The notes beneath the pieces are model-generated. The model ran no database searches, was not told the DNA's origin, and worked only from the letters and a program-made list of their open reading frames with translations. From positions 1 to 64,000 of the forward strand of contig NZ_JAAWUO010000017.1 of the NCBI RefSeq assembly GCF_013304825.1: a stretch of DNA of 64,000 nucleotides, given 5' to 3'. A program made the translations under genes and the position numbers. Within the stretch, counting starts at the first letter, position 1, and the number at the start of each line of letters is the position of its first letter. Positions 35,638 through 44,678 of the stretch are shown here, in pieces. This stretch comes from Blautia schinkii. GTDB lineage: Bacteria; Bacillota; Clostridia; Lachnospirales; Lachnospiraceae.

Positions 35638-37742
35638 AAAAGATAGTAATCATCGGTGCCAATGATTTTCAGAGACCGCTGATCTGCAAAGCAAAAGACA
35701 TGGGTTATGAGACCCATGTTTTTGCCTGGCGAGAAGGTGCAACAGGGGCGGCAGATGCAGACCGGTTCTATGAGATCAGTATCACAGAAAAAGAAGAAAT
35801 TTTAAATATATGCAGAAAGATCCGGCCAGATGCAGTAACGACCATAGGATCTGATCTGGCTAATATCACAGTTCAGTATCTGGCAGAGAAATTGGGGCTT
35901 CCGGGAAATAGTCGTGAATGTATCATCAATTCCACCAATAAATTTGCCATGAGAAAGGCTTTTCAGAAAGCGGGACTTTCAGTTCCGTTTTTTGCAGCTG
36001 TAGGAAAAGATGATGAGGTAATGCCTCCATTTTACCCTGTGATCGTAAAGCCTACAGACCGATCCGGAAGCCGTGCCATCACAAAAGTAGAATCACCGGA
36101 AGGGCTGAAAGAAGCGATCAGCCAGGCTGTTGAACAGTCTTTTGAAAAGAAAGCTATTGTGGAAGAATATATTCAGGGAGCAGAGTACAGTGTGGAGACC
36201 ATCAGTTATCAGGGAACACACACACTGCTTGCCATCACAAAGAAATATACAACAGGAGAGCCTCATTATATAGAAGTGGGCCATCTGGAACCTGCACCCC
36301 TCACCAGAGAACTACAGGAAAAAGTAAAAGAAACGGTATTCAGGGCACTGACCGCACTGAAAATTGAGAATGGAGCCGGACACAGCGAGCTTCGTATTGA
36401 TGAAGAGGGAAATGTGCGGATTATTGAGATCGGTTCCCGTATGGGCGGAGACTGTATCGGATCGGATCTGGTGCCGCTTTCCACAGAACAGGATTTTGTT
36501 GGCATGGTAGTAGATGTGGCAGCCGGAAATCCGCCAAAGATAAAAAAAGATGCAGAACATCATATCTCGGCAGTGCGTTTTATTATGGATCAGAAAGATC
36601 TGGAGAAGCTTTACTGGATTCGGAATAATCATCCGGAAGCTATCCGAGGGACAGTTCTGGAGGGAGATGTGGAGCACTGCCAGATCACAGACAGCGGAAG
36701 CAGGCCTGGATTTTATATTCTGCAGACAGAAACCATGGAGGAGATGAACCACATCCTTCACAGAGGACCGTTGGAGAATCCAATCCAGATATTTGAAACT
36801 CCGGTACAGAAGCTTCGTATCAGTGATGGGCAGAATAGTTTCTATATGAAAAGAGATGATCTTTTACCATTCTCATTTGGTGGAAACAAGGTACGTTTTG
36901 CCAGAAAATATGTGGAAAACATGCAGGCAGATGGTTATGACAGCATGGTGATCTACGGCAATTATCATTCCAATCTCTGTCGGATCCTGGCAAGTCTCTG
37001 TAACGAACTTTCCATGCCGTGCTACATGATCCACAATACTGAAGATATCAGGGAATCAAAAGAAAATGGAAACAGCCGGATTATTCGCAGGATGAACGTT
37101 CATGAGATCCCCTGCGGCAAAAAAGACATCGCAGATGCTGTGCGCCGCGCTATGGCAGAGCTCACTGAGAAAGGCTTTCGTCCATATTATATTTACGGAA
37201 ACGAATTCGGCCAGGGCAATGAATGGCCGCCAATGAAGGCTTATGAGGAAGCATACGAGGAGATCCTTTCCTGGGAAAAAAACTCCGGCGTGAAGCTGGA
37301 TTATATTTTTCTGGCATCCAGTACCAATGCAACACAATCCGGTCTGATGGCAGGTAAAATTAAGAACGGTTCGGACTGTAATATTGCAGGCATTTCCGTT
37401 TCACGTAATGAAAAACGCGGAAAAGAAGTGATCCGCAATAATCTTCTTGAATATGCAGAGAGATTTTCCATGGAGCTACCGGAAGGCTGGGAAAAAGAGA
37501 TCTTTTTTACAGATGGATATATGGAAGGCGGATATGGAGCCTGGTCGGAACCGGTAGCAGAAACGATCCGCAAGGTATACGAGACAGATGGCGTGTATCT
37601 GGACATGACCTATACAGGAAAGGCGTTTCACGGTATGATGGAATACATCCGTGAGAAAAATATCCGGGGAAAAAATATCCTCTTCCTGCACACAGGTGGA
37701 TTGCCGCTGTTTTTTGATTTTCTGGAGGATGAACGAGCATGA
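35634..37742 (+). CDS. ATP-grasp ligase fused to an ACC-deaminase/D-cysteine-desulfhydrase-like PLP enzyme
   Basis: A 702-residue two-enzyme fusion. Residues 1-375 are a complete ATP-grasp: an N-terminal GANDFQRPL nucleotide-like fold, ATP-binding Lys139 in VIVKPTDRSGSR, Glu177/Glu178 in VEEYIQG, and metal-binding EIGSRMGGD (about 265-273). Residues 385-702 are a fold-type II PLP enzyme: KRDDLLPFSFGGNKVRF with the Schiff-base Lys419, and a C-terminal LHTGGLP phosphate-binding loop. ATP-grasp enzymes join a carboxylate to an amine; this PLP family acts on D-cysteine, ACC or similar amino acids. The PLP half may make or invert the amino acid that the ligase half uses. ATGA overlaps on both sides fix its place in the operon. 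The product is unknown. Confidence 0.85.
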   Translation: MKKIVIIGANDFQRPLICKAKDMGYETHVFAWREGATGAADADRFYEISITEKEEILNICRKIRPDAVTTIGSDLANITVQYLAEKLGLPGNSRECIINSTNKFAMRKAFQKAGLSVPFFAAVGKDDEVMPPFYPVIVKPTDRSGSRAITKVESPEGLKEAISQAVEQSFEKKAIVEEYIQGAEYSVETISYQGTHTLLAITKKYTTGEPHYIEVGHLEPAPLTRELQEKVKETVFRALTALKIENGAGHSELRIDEEGNVRIIEIGSRMGGDCIGSDLVPLSTEQDFVGMVVDVAAGNPPKIKKDAEHHISAVRFIMDQKDLEKLYWIRNNHPEAIRGTVLEGDVEHCQITDSGSRPGFYILQTETMEEMNHILHRGPLENPIQIFETPVQKLRISDGQNSFYMKRDDLLPFSFGGNKVRFARKYVENMQADGYDSMVIYGNYHSNLCRILASLCNELSMPCYMIHNTEDIRESKENGNSRIIRRMNVHEIPCGKKDIADAVRRAMAELTEKGFRPYYIYGNEFGQGNEWPPMKAYEEAYEEILSWEKNSGVKLDYIFLASSTNATQSGLMAGKIKNGSDCNIAGISVSRNEKRGKEVIRNNLLEYAERFSMELPEGWEKEIFFTDGYMEGGYGAWSEPVAETIRKVYETDGVYLDMTYTGKAFHGMMEYIREKNIRGKNILFLHTGGLPLFFDFLEDERA

Positions 37743-38926
37743 AAAAACTGATGATACTGGGGGCAAGCTATTCACAGCTTCCCCTTTATAAAATGGCGAA
37801 GAAGCTGGGGATAGCTACCGTAGCAGTGAGCACGCCCGGAGAATGGCCATGCTTTGACATTGCAGATGAATGTTCTTATACAGACATTTCTGATCCGGAG
37901 GCAGTTCTGAAGTCTGCCCGCGAACACAACATTGACGGAATCACAACCTGCTGTCTGGATGCAGGAATCCGTTCCATCGGATATGTGTGTGAATATATGG
38001 GGCTGAAAGGTCTGTCAGCACAGGCAGGTTTCTTATGCAGTGACAAATATTATATGAAGGAATCTTTTGTAAAAGGCGGTGTCCGCTGTGCGAAGCATAT
38101 CTGTATCAATAACAGAGAAGAACTGGAAGCTGCACTTGACCAGCTGGAATTTCCGGTGATCCTGAAAGCTGTGGATCAGATGGGAAGCAGAGGGCTTTTC
38201 CGATGCGAGACCCGTGAGGAAGCTTATGCTCACTATCCGGATACCATGGCAGCTACAAGAAGAGACTATTGTCTGGTGGAAGAGTTCATTCAGGGACAGA
38301 TGCTTGGCTGTGAGGCCATGATCTCCAATGGGAAATTTCTTTTCTGCCTTCCGAATAATATTGAAAATTATCAGAGCTATGTTCCGACTCCTATAGGCCA
38401 TTCTGTTCCATATGAGAAAATGGACACTCTTGGCCGCGAAGTGGAGCATCAGCTGGAACTTGCTGTTCAGGCTCTTGGAATGGATAACTGTCCGGTAAAC
38501 TGCGATATGATGGAGAAGGACGGGAAAATCTATGTCATTGAGATCACCGGACGAGCCGGAGGAAATTGTCTTCCGGAGGCTGTAAGCCTGTATTATGATA
38601 CCGATTATTATGAAGCCATGGTGAGACTGGCACTGGATATGAACCCGGAGAGCCTTTTTGAAAAAACATCTCCATGCACAGCCAATTTGTCCCACATCCT
38701 GACTTCGGACAGATCCGGAATCCTGAAACAGATTCATAATGACAACGTGCGGACAGAGAATATCGTGGATCTTTCCTTTAATGTGGAGCCAGGAGAGGAA
38801 ATCCGTAAGTACGAAAATGGACGGGACAGGATCGGTCAGGTAATACTGAAAGGCAGAAATCTGGACGACTGCCGGCGAAATCTGGCAGATGTTTTGTCGA
38901 AAATAAACATTGAATTTATATCATGA
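37739..38926 (+). CDS. Stand-alone ATP-grasp ligase
   Basis: A 395-residue ATP-grasp enzyme. It opens with KLMILGASYSQLPLYK. The ATP-binding lysine is in VILKAVDQMGSRGL, the hinge is VEEFIQGQMLG, and the metal-binding end is IEITGRAGGN. It resembles the N-terminal half of the preceding fusion in overall plan, so the two may come from duplication, but it lacks the PLP domain. ATGA overlap with the fusion means joint translation. Together they could add two different amino acids, or act as a heteromer. Carbamoyl-phosphate synthase-like and D-alanine-ligase-like enzymes share the fold, so the substrate is open. Confidence 0.85.
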   Translation: MKKLMILGASYSQLPLYKMAKKLGIATVAVSTPGEWPCFDIADECSYTDISDPEAVLKSAREHNIDGITTCCLDAGIRSIGYVCEYMGLKGLSAQAGFLCSDKYYMKESFVKGGVRCAKHICINNREELEAALDQLEFPVILKAVDQMGSRGLFRCETREEAYAHYPDTMAATRRDYCLVEEFIQGQMLGCEAMISNGKFLFCLPNNIENYQSYVPTPIGHSVPYEKMDTLGREVEHQLELAVQALGMDNCPVNCDMMEKDGKIYVIEITGRAGGNCLPEAVSLYYDTDYYEAMVRLALDMNPESLFEKTSPCTANLSHILTSDRSGILKQIHNDNVRTENIVDLSFNVEPGEEIRKYENGRDRIGQVILKGRNLDDCRRNLADVLSKINIEFIS

Positions 38927-38941
38927 TTGTGAGAGAATAAC

Positions 38942-39328
38942 ATGAGTAACCATGGAAATATAAAAAAAGGTCTTTTTCTGCTGTTGCACATAAGTCTTTT
39001 GTGCAGTTCACTGAGTGGTGTCTGTTCAAAAATGGCATCCAGATACACAGACAATATTTTTTCCCTGCAGTTTATCTTCTGGTTTGGGCTGGTGTTTGTG
39101 ATCATGTTTGGATATGCGATCATCTGGCAGCAGATCCTGAAGAGGATGCCTCTGACAGTAGCTTATGCCAATAAGCCGGTAACACTGATCTGGGGGATTA
39201 TCTGGGGGCAACTTATCTTTGATGAGAAGATTACCTGGAATATGCTTTTGGGAGCCTGTATTATTTTTGCAGGGATTTATTTTGTAACAAGCGGTGACAG
39301 AGAAGAAAACGGAGGGAAGCGCGTATGA
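38942..39328 (+). CDS. SMR/EamA-type half-transporter, ArnE-like
   Basis: A 128-residue membrane protein with four hydrophobic helices and the motif YANKPVTLIWG near helix 3. This is the size and layout of small multidrug-resistance and ArnE/ArnF-type proteins. ArnE-ArnF pairs are proposed to flip undecaprenyl-phosphate-linked aminoarabinose. Its start lies 15 bp after the ATP-grasp stop, and its end overlaps the next gene, a second protein of the same type, so a heterodimer is likely. Confidence 0.8.
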   Translation: MSNHGNIKKGLFLLLHISLLCSSLSGVCSKMASRYTDNIFSLQFIFWFGLVFVIMFGYAIIWQQILKRMPLTVAYANKPVTLIWGIIWGQLIFDEKITWNMLLGACIIFAGIYFVTSGDREENGGKRV

Positions 39329-39669
39329 GTAAACTGACTGGAGCCATATGTCTGCTTCTTGTTTCTGTGTTTATTTCTTCGGTATCTCAGATACTTCTGA
39401 AGAAAGCAGCAGACAGAACCTATGAGAATCATCTCAGGGAATACTTAAACCCGCTGGTCATTTTTTCTTACGGGATGTTTTTCTGTTCCGTGATCCTGAC
39501 CATGCTGGCACTGAAAAAAGTTCCCCTTTCCATGCAGCCGATCCTGGAATCTACAGGATACATTTTTGTGGCTGTGATGGGGTATATTTTTCTGAAGGAA
39601 AGACTGAGCAAAAGAAAATTGGTAGGAATCGCACTGATCCTTGCGGGGATCATTGTGTTTTCACTGTAG
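39325..39669 (+). CDS. SMR/EamA-type half-transporter, ArnF-like
   Basis: A 114-residue four-helix membrane protein. It has the SVSQILLKKAA helix-1 end with a lysine pair and a C-terminal EAMA-like segment (FLKERLSKRKLVGIALILAGI). ATGA overlap with the previous gene supports an obligate pair. The glycosyltransferase that follows is ArnC-like, so lipid-linked sugar flipping fits better than drug export. A short inverted repeat (CTGTCA 39687-39692, TGACAG 39705-39710) lies after it without a T-run. Confidence 0.8.
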   Translation: MSKLTGAICLLLVSVFISSVSQILLKKAADRTYENHLREYLNPLVIFSYGMFFCSVILTMLALKKVPLSMQPILESTGYIFVAVMGYIFLKERLSKRKLVGIALILAGIIVFSL

Positions 39670-39731
39670 AAAAAGAACTATACGGGCTGTCAGACAGAAG
39701 CGGCTGACAGTCTGTTGTGAGGAGAAAGAGA

Positions 39732-40682
39732 ATGCTGGTATCAATTGTTATACCATGTTACAATTCCGAACATACCATTGGTGAGGTTGTAGAGCTTGCC
39801 ATAGAGGAATTTGAGAAACTTGATAAATACGAATGCGAATTTGTGCTTGTAAACGATTATTCCAGGGATGGAACCTGGAAGGCTATCGAAGCACTTTCCG
39901 ATAAACACCCAAATGTAAAGGGAATCAACCTTGCCAAAAATTTCGGACAGCACAATGCGATCATGGCGGCAATGTCCCAGGCAGAGGGTGAGCTGATCGT
40001 GGGAATGGATGATGATATGCAGAATCATCCGTCACAGATCCCGCAGTTCCTTGCGAAGATCGAAGAAGGATATGATATCGTATTCGGTGTATTTAAACAG
40101 CGAAAATTTTCCATGATGAAGAATATCACAGGAGCCATCAGCAGATATCTTCTGTGGCATCTTCTGGATCGCCCGAAGGATATCCAGATGAGCAGCTTCT
40201 GGTGCTGCCGCAAATATGTGCGGGATGAAGTTGTGAAATATGATGGCTACAATATTTTCCTGCAGGTACTGTTTTTCCGTACTACGCATAATATTGCAAA
40301 TATTGAGGTGGAACATTTTGCGAGAGAGGTGGGAACTTCCAATTATAATTTCAGGAGAGGGCTGAAGCTCTTTATGTCCTGCCTGAATTTTACGGTGATC
40401 CCACTGAGAGCAGCGACTTTTTTTGGAACGATCTTTTCAGCAGCCGGTTTTATCGGAGCTATTGTTGTGCTGATCCGAAAGCTGCTGGATCCGACAATCG
40501 CCATCGGATGGTCTTCCCTGATGTGTGCCATGCTGGTGCTTTTTGGCATCTGCTTCCTGATGCTGGGAATCATTGGCGAATATATCGGAAAACTGATCCT
40601 GAATATCAATAAGACACCGCAGTATGTTGTGCGGGAAACAAGAAACATTCAAGCAAAAGATAATGAGGTAGCAGATGATTGA
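39732..40682 (+). CDS. Polyprenyl-phosphate glycosyltransferase, ArnC/DPM1-like GT2
   Basis: A 316-residue GT2 enzyme. The catalytic GT-A domain (residues 1-225) has VSIVIPCYNSEHTI and the metal-binding GMDDDMQNHP. Two C-terminal transmembrane helices (about 230-255 and 265-290) are as in ArnC and related undecaprenyl-phosphate glycosyltransferases. GAGGAGAAAG precedes ATG 39732; an in-frame GTG at 39717 is within this site. It overlaps the aminotransferase gene by eight bases. It likely moves a sugar, probably the amino sugar made by the next gene, from a nucleotide carrier to undecaprenyl phosphate. Confidence 0.85.
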   Translation: MLVSIVIPCYNSEHTIGEVVELAIEEFEKLDKYECEFVLVNDYSRDGTWKAIEALSDKHPNVKGINLAKNFGQHNAIMAAMSQAEGELIVGMDDDMQNHPSQIPQFLAKIEEGYDIVFGVFKQRKFSMMKNITGAISRYLLWHLLDRPKDIQMSSFWCCRKYVRDEVVKYDGYNIFLQVLFFRTTHNIANIEVEHFAREVGTSNYNFRRGLKLFMSCLNFTVIPLRAATFFGTIFSAAGFIGAIVVLIRKLLDPTIAIGWSSLMCAMLVLFGICFLMLGIIGEYIGKLILNINKTPQYVVRETRNIQAKDNEVADD

Positions 40683-41805
40683 TTTTAACAGACCCGCATT
40701 TGTGGGGAAGGAGCTTTCGTATATTGAAGATGCCATACACAGAGGAATGCTCTGCGGTGACGGCGAATATACCAAAAAGTGCTCCCGATGGATGGAAGAG
40801 CGTTTCCATGCGGGGCATGTGATGCTGACCACTTCCTGCACCCATGCACTTGAGATGGCTGCATATCTCACGGAGATCCAGCCGGGAGATGAGGTGATCA
40901 TGCCGTCCTACACATTTGTATCCACTGCAGATGCTTTTGTGCTCCGGGGAGCGAAGATCGTGTTTGTGGATATCCGTCCGGATACCATGAATATCAATGA
41001 AAAACTGATCGAGCAGGCTGTCACAGAGAGGACCAGGGTGATCGTTCCGGTTCATTATGCAGGGGTTGCCTGTGAGATGGATACTATTATGGATATTGCG
41101 AGACGCCATAACCTAAAGGTTGTGGAGGATGCGGCCCAGGGCGTTGATGCTTATTATAAAGGCAAGGCACTTGGAACCATAGGAGATTTTGGCTGCTACA
41201 GCTTCCATGAGACGAAGAATTATACAATGGGAGAGGGCGGCGCAGTTCTTTTCAATGAGGATATTTACCAGGAGAAAGCGGAAATCCTCAGAGAAAAAGG
41301 CACAGACCGCAGCAAGTTTTTCCGCGGGCAGGTAGATAAATACCGCTGGATGGATTACGGCTCTTCTTATCTTCCGAGTGAGCTGAATGCTGCATATCTT
41401 TATGCGCAGCTGGAGGAGCACCAGAAGATCAGCGACAAGAGAATGGAGATTTATAATTTTTATAACCGGAACCTGAAGTTCCTTGCTGATGAGGGGAAGA
41501 TCCAGCAGCCTTATGTTCCGGAAGAATGTACCCATAATGCGCATATGTACTATATAAAAGTGCATGATATGGATGTAAGGACAAGACTTATCAAATATCT
41601 CCGTCAGAAAGATATCAGCTGCGTATTTCATTATGTACCTCTTCATTCCGCACCGGCCGGACAGAAGTTCGGAAGATTTTCCGGTGAGGATGTTTATACC
41701 ACAAAAGAAAGCGAGCGGCTGATGCGTCTTCCAATGTACTACAATCTGGATATGGAGGATGCAAAGAGAGTTGTGGATGCGATTGCTTCCTTCGATGGAT
41801 TTTGA
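40675..41805 (+). CDS. wecE: dTDP-4-keto-6-deoxy-sugar 4-aminotransferase, WecE/RffA-like
   Basis: A 376-residue DegT/DnrJ/EryC1 aminotransferase. By memory of the E. coli WecE sequence, long stretches agree: GDEVIMPSYTFVSTADAF, VPVHYAGVACEMDTIM, SFHETKNYT with the PLP Lys181, and FRGQVDKY. WecE converts dTDP-4-keto-6-deoxyglucose plus glutamate to dTDP-4-amino-4,6-dideoxygalactose (Fuc4N). rfbC downstream uses the same keto-sugar, which supports the substrate. A stereochemically different product such as Qui4N cannot be excluded. The free 4-amine is an obvious acceptor for the ATP-grasp ligases encoded upstream. Confidence 0.88.
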   Translation: MIDFNRPAFVGKELSYIEDAIHRGMLCGDGEYTKKCSRWMEERFHAGHVMLTTSCTHALEMAAYLTEIQPGDEVIMPSYTFVSTADAFVLRGAKIVFVDIRPDTMNINEKLIEQAVTERTRVIVPVHYAGVACEMDTIMDIARRHNLKVVEDAAQGVDAYYKGKALGTIGDFGCYSFHETKNYTMGEGGAVLFNEDIYQEKAEILREKGTDRSKFFRGQVDKYRWMDYGSSYLPSELNAAYLYAQLEEHQKISDKRMEIYNFYNRNLKFLADEGKIQQPYVPEECTHNAHMYYIKVHDMDVRTRLIKYLRQKDISCVFHYVPLHSAPAGQKFGRFSGEDVYTTKESERLMRLPMYYNLDMEDAKRVVDAIASFDGF

Positions 41806-41866
41806 TCGAATATTTTACTGAATCATGAATATCCGGTTGATGGCATAAAAGAGAAGGGAAGAAATT

Positions 41867-43234
41867 ATGAGAAAAGTTAAAAAACTGTTTACGCTTCTGA
41901 CTGCTTTGTATATGTCCCTGATGCTGCCGGTGCAGGTAATGGCGGCAGTTGACCTTAATACCAAATATGAGGTGGATACCAATAAGATCCAGGGATGGCC
42001 CCAGGCAGCAGATATTGCAAGTGATACGGGAATCCTTATGGATGCAGATACAGGAGCTGTGCTTTTTGACAAAGGCGGGGATCAGCAGCGTTATCCTGCC
42101 AGTATCACCAAGATCATGACACTTCTTGTTGCTGTGGAAAATTCCTCTATGGATGAGCAGGTGACATTTACAGAGACAGGTGTGCGTAATGTAACTGCAG
42201 ATTCCAGCAACATCAATTCAAAAATAGGCGAGGTCATGACCATGCAGGATTGTCTGCATGCCCTGATCATCCAGTCCGCCAATGATGCAGCTGCCCAGAT
42301 CGCAGAGCACGTAGGTGGAACTGAGCAGAATTTTATTGATATGATGAACCAGCGTGCAGCCCAGATCGGATGCACGAATACACATTTTACCAATTCCAGC
42401 GGACTTCCGGACGAAAACCATTATTCTTCTGCTAAAGATATGGCATTGATCTTCCGGGAGGGACTGAAGAATGAAGCTTTCCGAAGCGTGATCGGCGACG
42501 CGGATTATACCATCAAGCCTACCAACATGACCAGTGATAAGCGTGTTTTTCACACACATCATCCGATGTTTGCTCCAGAGAGTGATATCTATTATCAGGG
42601 CTGTATCGGTGGAAAAACAGGCTTTACCAATCTTGCTGCCCATACTCTGGTAACAGCTGTGGAACAGAATGGCACAACGTATATTGCTGTGGTCATGCAC
42701 GGAGTTGAGCTTTCCACCTGCTGTCTGGATTCCAAGGCATTATTTGATTACGGATTCCGGAATTTTACGAAAACTGCAGTAGATGGCGGAAGTGTGATCC
42801 TTCCGAATGGAATGGATGTGAATACACTGACAACGAAATCTGAGAATAATAATGGAAAAGTCGATACTGTCTATTATGTGGGGGATCATCAGGTGGGAAA
42901 TTCCACTGTGGATGAGCCGGCAGCTACGCCAACACCGGAAGCAGCTGTTTCGGAAACCGCAGGACAGACAGCAGCTTCTGGAACAACCGGTAATACTTCA
43001 GACGAGTCTGCCGGGACTGACAATACCGGTGATTCCGGCACTTCATCCGGTGAAGTGAGCAGGAACAGCAAAAACACTCAGGACACCCGGAGCACAACTG
43101 CAGGGGAAGAAGGCGAAACAAAAGGAATACCGGCTCTCCGCAAGATCCTTCTTATGGCTATGGCGGTAATGGTTCTCATACTGATCGCACTTCTTGCTGC
43201 TCTTGGAAGAAAAGAAAGAAAACACAGAAGATAG
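41867..43234 (+). CDS. D-alanyl-D-alanine carboxypeptidase, active-site complete
   Basis: A 455-residue DacF-like penicillin-binding protein that trims the terminal D-Ala of peptidoglycan stems. The signal peptide ends near residue 26. All three motifs are present: Ser79-Ile-Thr-Lys82, Ser137-Ala-Asn139, and Lys250-Thr-Gly252. A Ser/Thr/Gly-rich linker (about 350-415) leads to a C-terminal transmembrane anchor (about 425-447), where soluble family members would have an amphipathic helix. It has a degenerate paralogue at 55729-56982. The 61 bp upstream hold no clear promoter, so it probably belongs to the same transcript as wecE. Confidence 0.93.
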   Translation: MRKVKKLFTLLTALYMSLMLPVQVMAAVDLNTKYEVDTNKIQGWPQAADIASDTGILMDADTGAVLFDKGGDQQRYPASITKIMTLLVAVENSSMDEQVTFTETGVRNVTADSSNINSKIGEVMTMQDCLHALIIQSANDAAAQIAEHVGGTEQNFIDMMNQRAAQIGCTNTHFTNSSGLPDENHYSSAKDMALIFREGLKNEAFRSVIGDADYTIKPTNMTSDKRVFHTHHPMFAPESDIYYQGCIGGKTGFTNLAAHTLVTAVEQNGTTYIAVVMHGVELSTCCLDSKALFDYGFRNFTKTAVDGGSVILPNGMDVNTLTTKSENNNGKVDTVYYVGDHQVGNSTVDEPAATPTPEAAVSETAGQTAASGTTGNTSDESAGTDNTGDSGTSSGEVSRNSKNTQDTRSTTAGEEGETKGIPALRKILLMAMAVMVLILIALLAALGRKERKHRR

Positions 43235-43270
43235 GAAAGTTAAATAAATTAGAAAAAGGAGAATAAAAAA

Positions 43271-43825
43271 ATGGGAAAAATCAAAGTTACACAGTGCGGA
43301 GATATTGAAGGACTGAAAGTTGTAGAGCCAACAGTATTTGGTGATGCCAGAGGATATTTTATGGAGACCTACAATTACAACGATTTCAGAGAAGCTGGAA
43401 TTGACGTGGAGTTTGTTCAGGATAACCAGTCCAGTTCCCACAAAGGAGTTCTCCGCGGACTTCATTTCCAGATCAACTTCCCGCAGGACAAACTTGTACG
43501 TGTTGTAAACGGTGAAGTATTTGACGTAGCTGTTGACCTTCGTGAAGGTTCCAAAACATACGGACAGTGGTTCGGTGTTGTACTTTCCGCTGAGAACAAG
43601 AAGCAGTTCTTTATCCCGAAGGGATTTGCGCATGGTTTCCTTGTACTTTCCGAGCATGCGGAGTTCGTTTACAAATGCTCTGACTTCTATCATCCAAATG
43701 ATGAGGGCGGACTTATCTGGAATGACCCTGATATCGGAGTTGAGTGGCCGATCCCGGAGGGAATGGAATTAAGCTTCTCTGACAAGGATACAAAATGGGG
43801 AAGCTTTAAAGAGTACCGTAAATAA
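43271..43825 (+). CDS. rfbC: dTDP-4-dehydrorhamnose 3,5-epimerase
   Basis: A 184-residue cupin-fold epimerase of the dTDP-L-rhamnose pathway. The catalytic His region is VLRGLHFQ, with the family segments FFIPKGFAHGFLVLS and DPDIGVEWP. Length is normal. rfbA, rfbB and rfbD are not in the window, so they must lie elsewhere. It implies the exported glycan contains L-rhamnose, in line with the rhamnosyltransferase-like enzymes downstream. Codon use is strongly biased, indicating good expression. Confidence 0.95.
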   Translation: MGKIKVTQCGDIEGLKVVEPTVFGDARGYFMETYNYNDFREAGIDVEFVQDNQSSSHKGVLRGLHFQINFPQDKLVRVVNGEVFDVAVDLREGSKTYGQWFGVVLSAENKKQFFIPKGFAHGFLVLSEHAEFVYKCSDFYHPNDEGGLIWNDPDIGVEWPIPEGMELSFSDKDTKWGSFKEYRK

Positions 43826-43842
43826 TTAGGAGAGCATGAGAT

Positions 43843-44655
43843 TTGAAAACGATTTTTTCTTTACCAACGGACATTTATAAAAACAGAAGACTGATATTCA
43901 AGCTGGCAAAAAATGATTTCAAGACAAGATATGCAGGCTCCTACCTGGGAATCGTGTGGGCTTTTATCCAGCCTGTGATCACGATCCTGGTATACTGGTT
44001 TGTATTCTCTGTGGGATTTCGTTCCGGTACAGGAGATCTTGGAGTACCGTTTGTTCTGTATCTGGTAGCAGGTATTGTGCCATGGTTCTTTTTTCAGGAT
44101 GCCCTGATCGGAGGAACCAACTCTATGCTGGAATATAATTATCTGGTCAAAAAGGTAGTATTCAATATCAGTGTGCTGCCTGTTGTCAAGATTATTTCCG
44201 CATTGTTTGTACATTGTTTCTTTGTGCTGTTTACCATTATCCTGTATGCGGCATATGGAAAATTCCCGGATGTGTATTATTTTCAGCTGATCTACTACAG
44301 CATCTGCGTGTTTATCCTTGTTCTGGGATTAAGCTATGCAACCAGTGCGATCGTGATCTTTTTCCGTGATCTGACTCAGATCATCAACATTGCACTTCAG
44401 GTTGGAATCTGGCTTACACCGATCATGTGGATCGCCGAGACTTCACTTCAGGGACATGAGACACTTCAGAAAATCCTGAAGCTGAATCCGTTATATTATG
44501 TGGTCTCAGGATACAGAGATACCTTCCTTATGAAGTCCTGGTTCTTTGAGCATGCAGGATGGACGGTCTATTTCTGGGTATTTACGATCCTGTGCTTCCT
44601 GTTTGGCAGCTGGGTATTTAAACGTCTGCGCATTCATTTTGCAGATGTACTGTAG
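43843..44655 (+). CDS. Polysaccharide ABC transporter permease, Wzm/TagG-like
   Basis: A 270-residue ABC-2 permease with six transmembrane helices and the family text KNDFKTRYAGSYLGIVWAF near the N-terminus. It exports lipid-linked glycans across the membrane together with the ATPase encoded next. The start is TTG 43843, with AGGAGAG eight bases upstream. An ATPase with an extended C-terminus follows, which favours an O-antigen/Wzm-type system over a simple teichoic acid exporter, though TagGH-type function is possible in a Gram-positive. Confidence 0.9.
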   Translation: MKTIFSLPTDIYKNRRLIFKLAKNDFKTRYAGSYLGIVWAFIQPVITILVYWFVFSVGFRSGTGDLGVPFVLYLVAGIVPWFFFQDALIGGTNSMLEYNYLVKKVVFNISVLPVVKIISALFVHCFFVLFTIILYAAYGKFPDVYYFQLIYYSICVFILVLGLSYATSAIVIFFRDLTQIINIALQVGIWLTPIMWIAETSLQGHETLQKILKLNPLYYVVSGYRDTFLMKSWFFEHAGWTVYFWVFTILCFLFGSWVFKRLRIHFADVL

Positions 44656-44678
44656 AGAATGTGGAGGAAAGAAAGAAC

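Noticed and set aside
38942-39669. Drug-efflux SMR pair
   Set aside because: Operon context with ArnC-like and WecE-like genes fits lipid-linked sugar flipping better; efflux not excluded.
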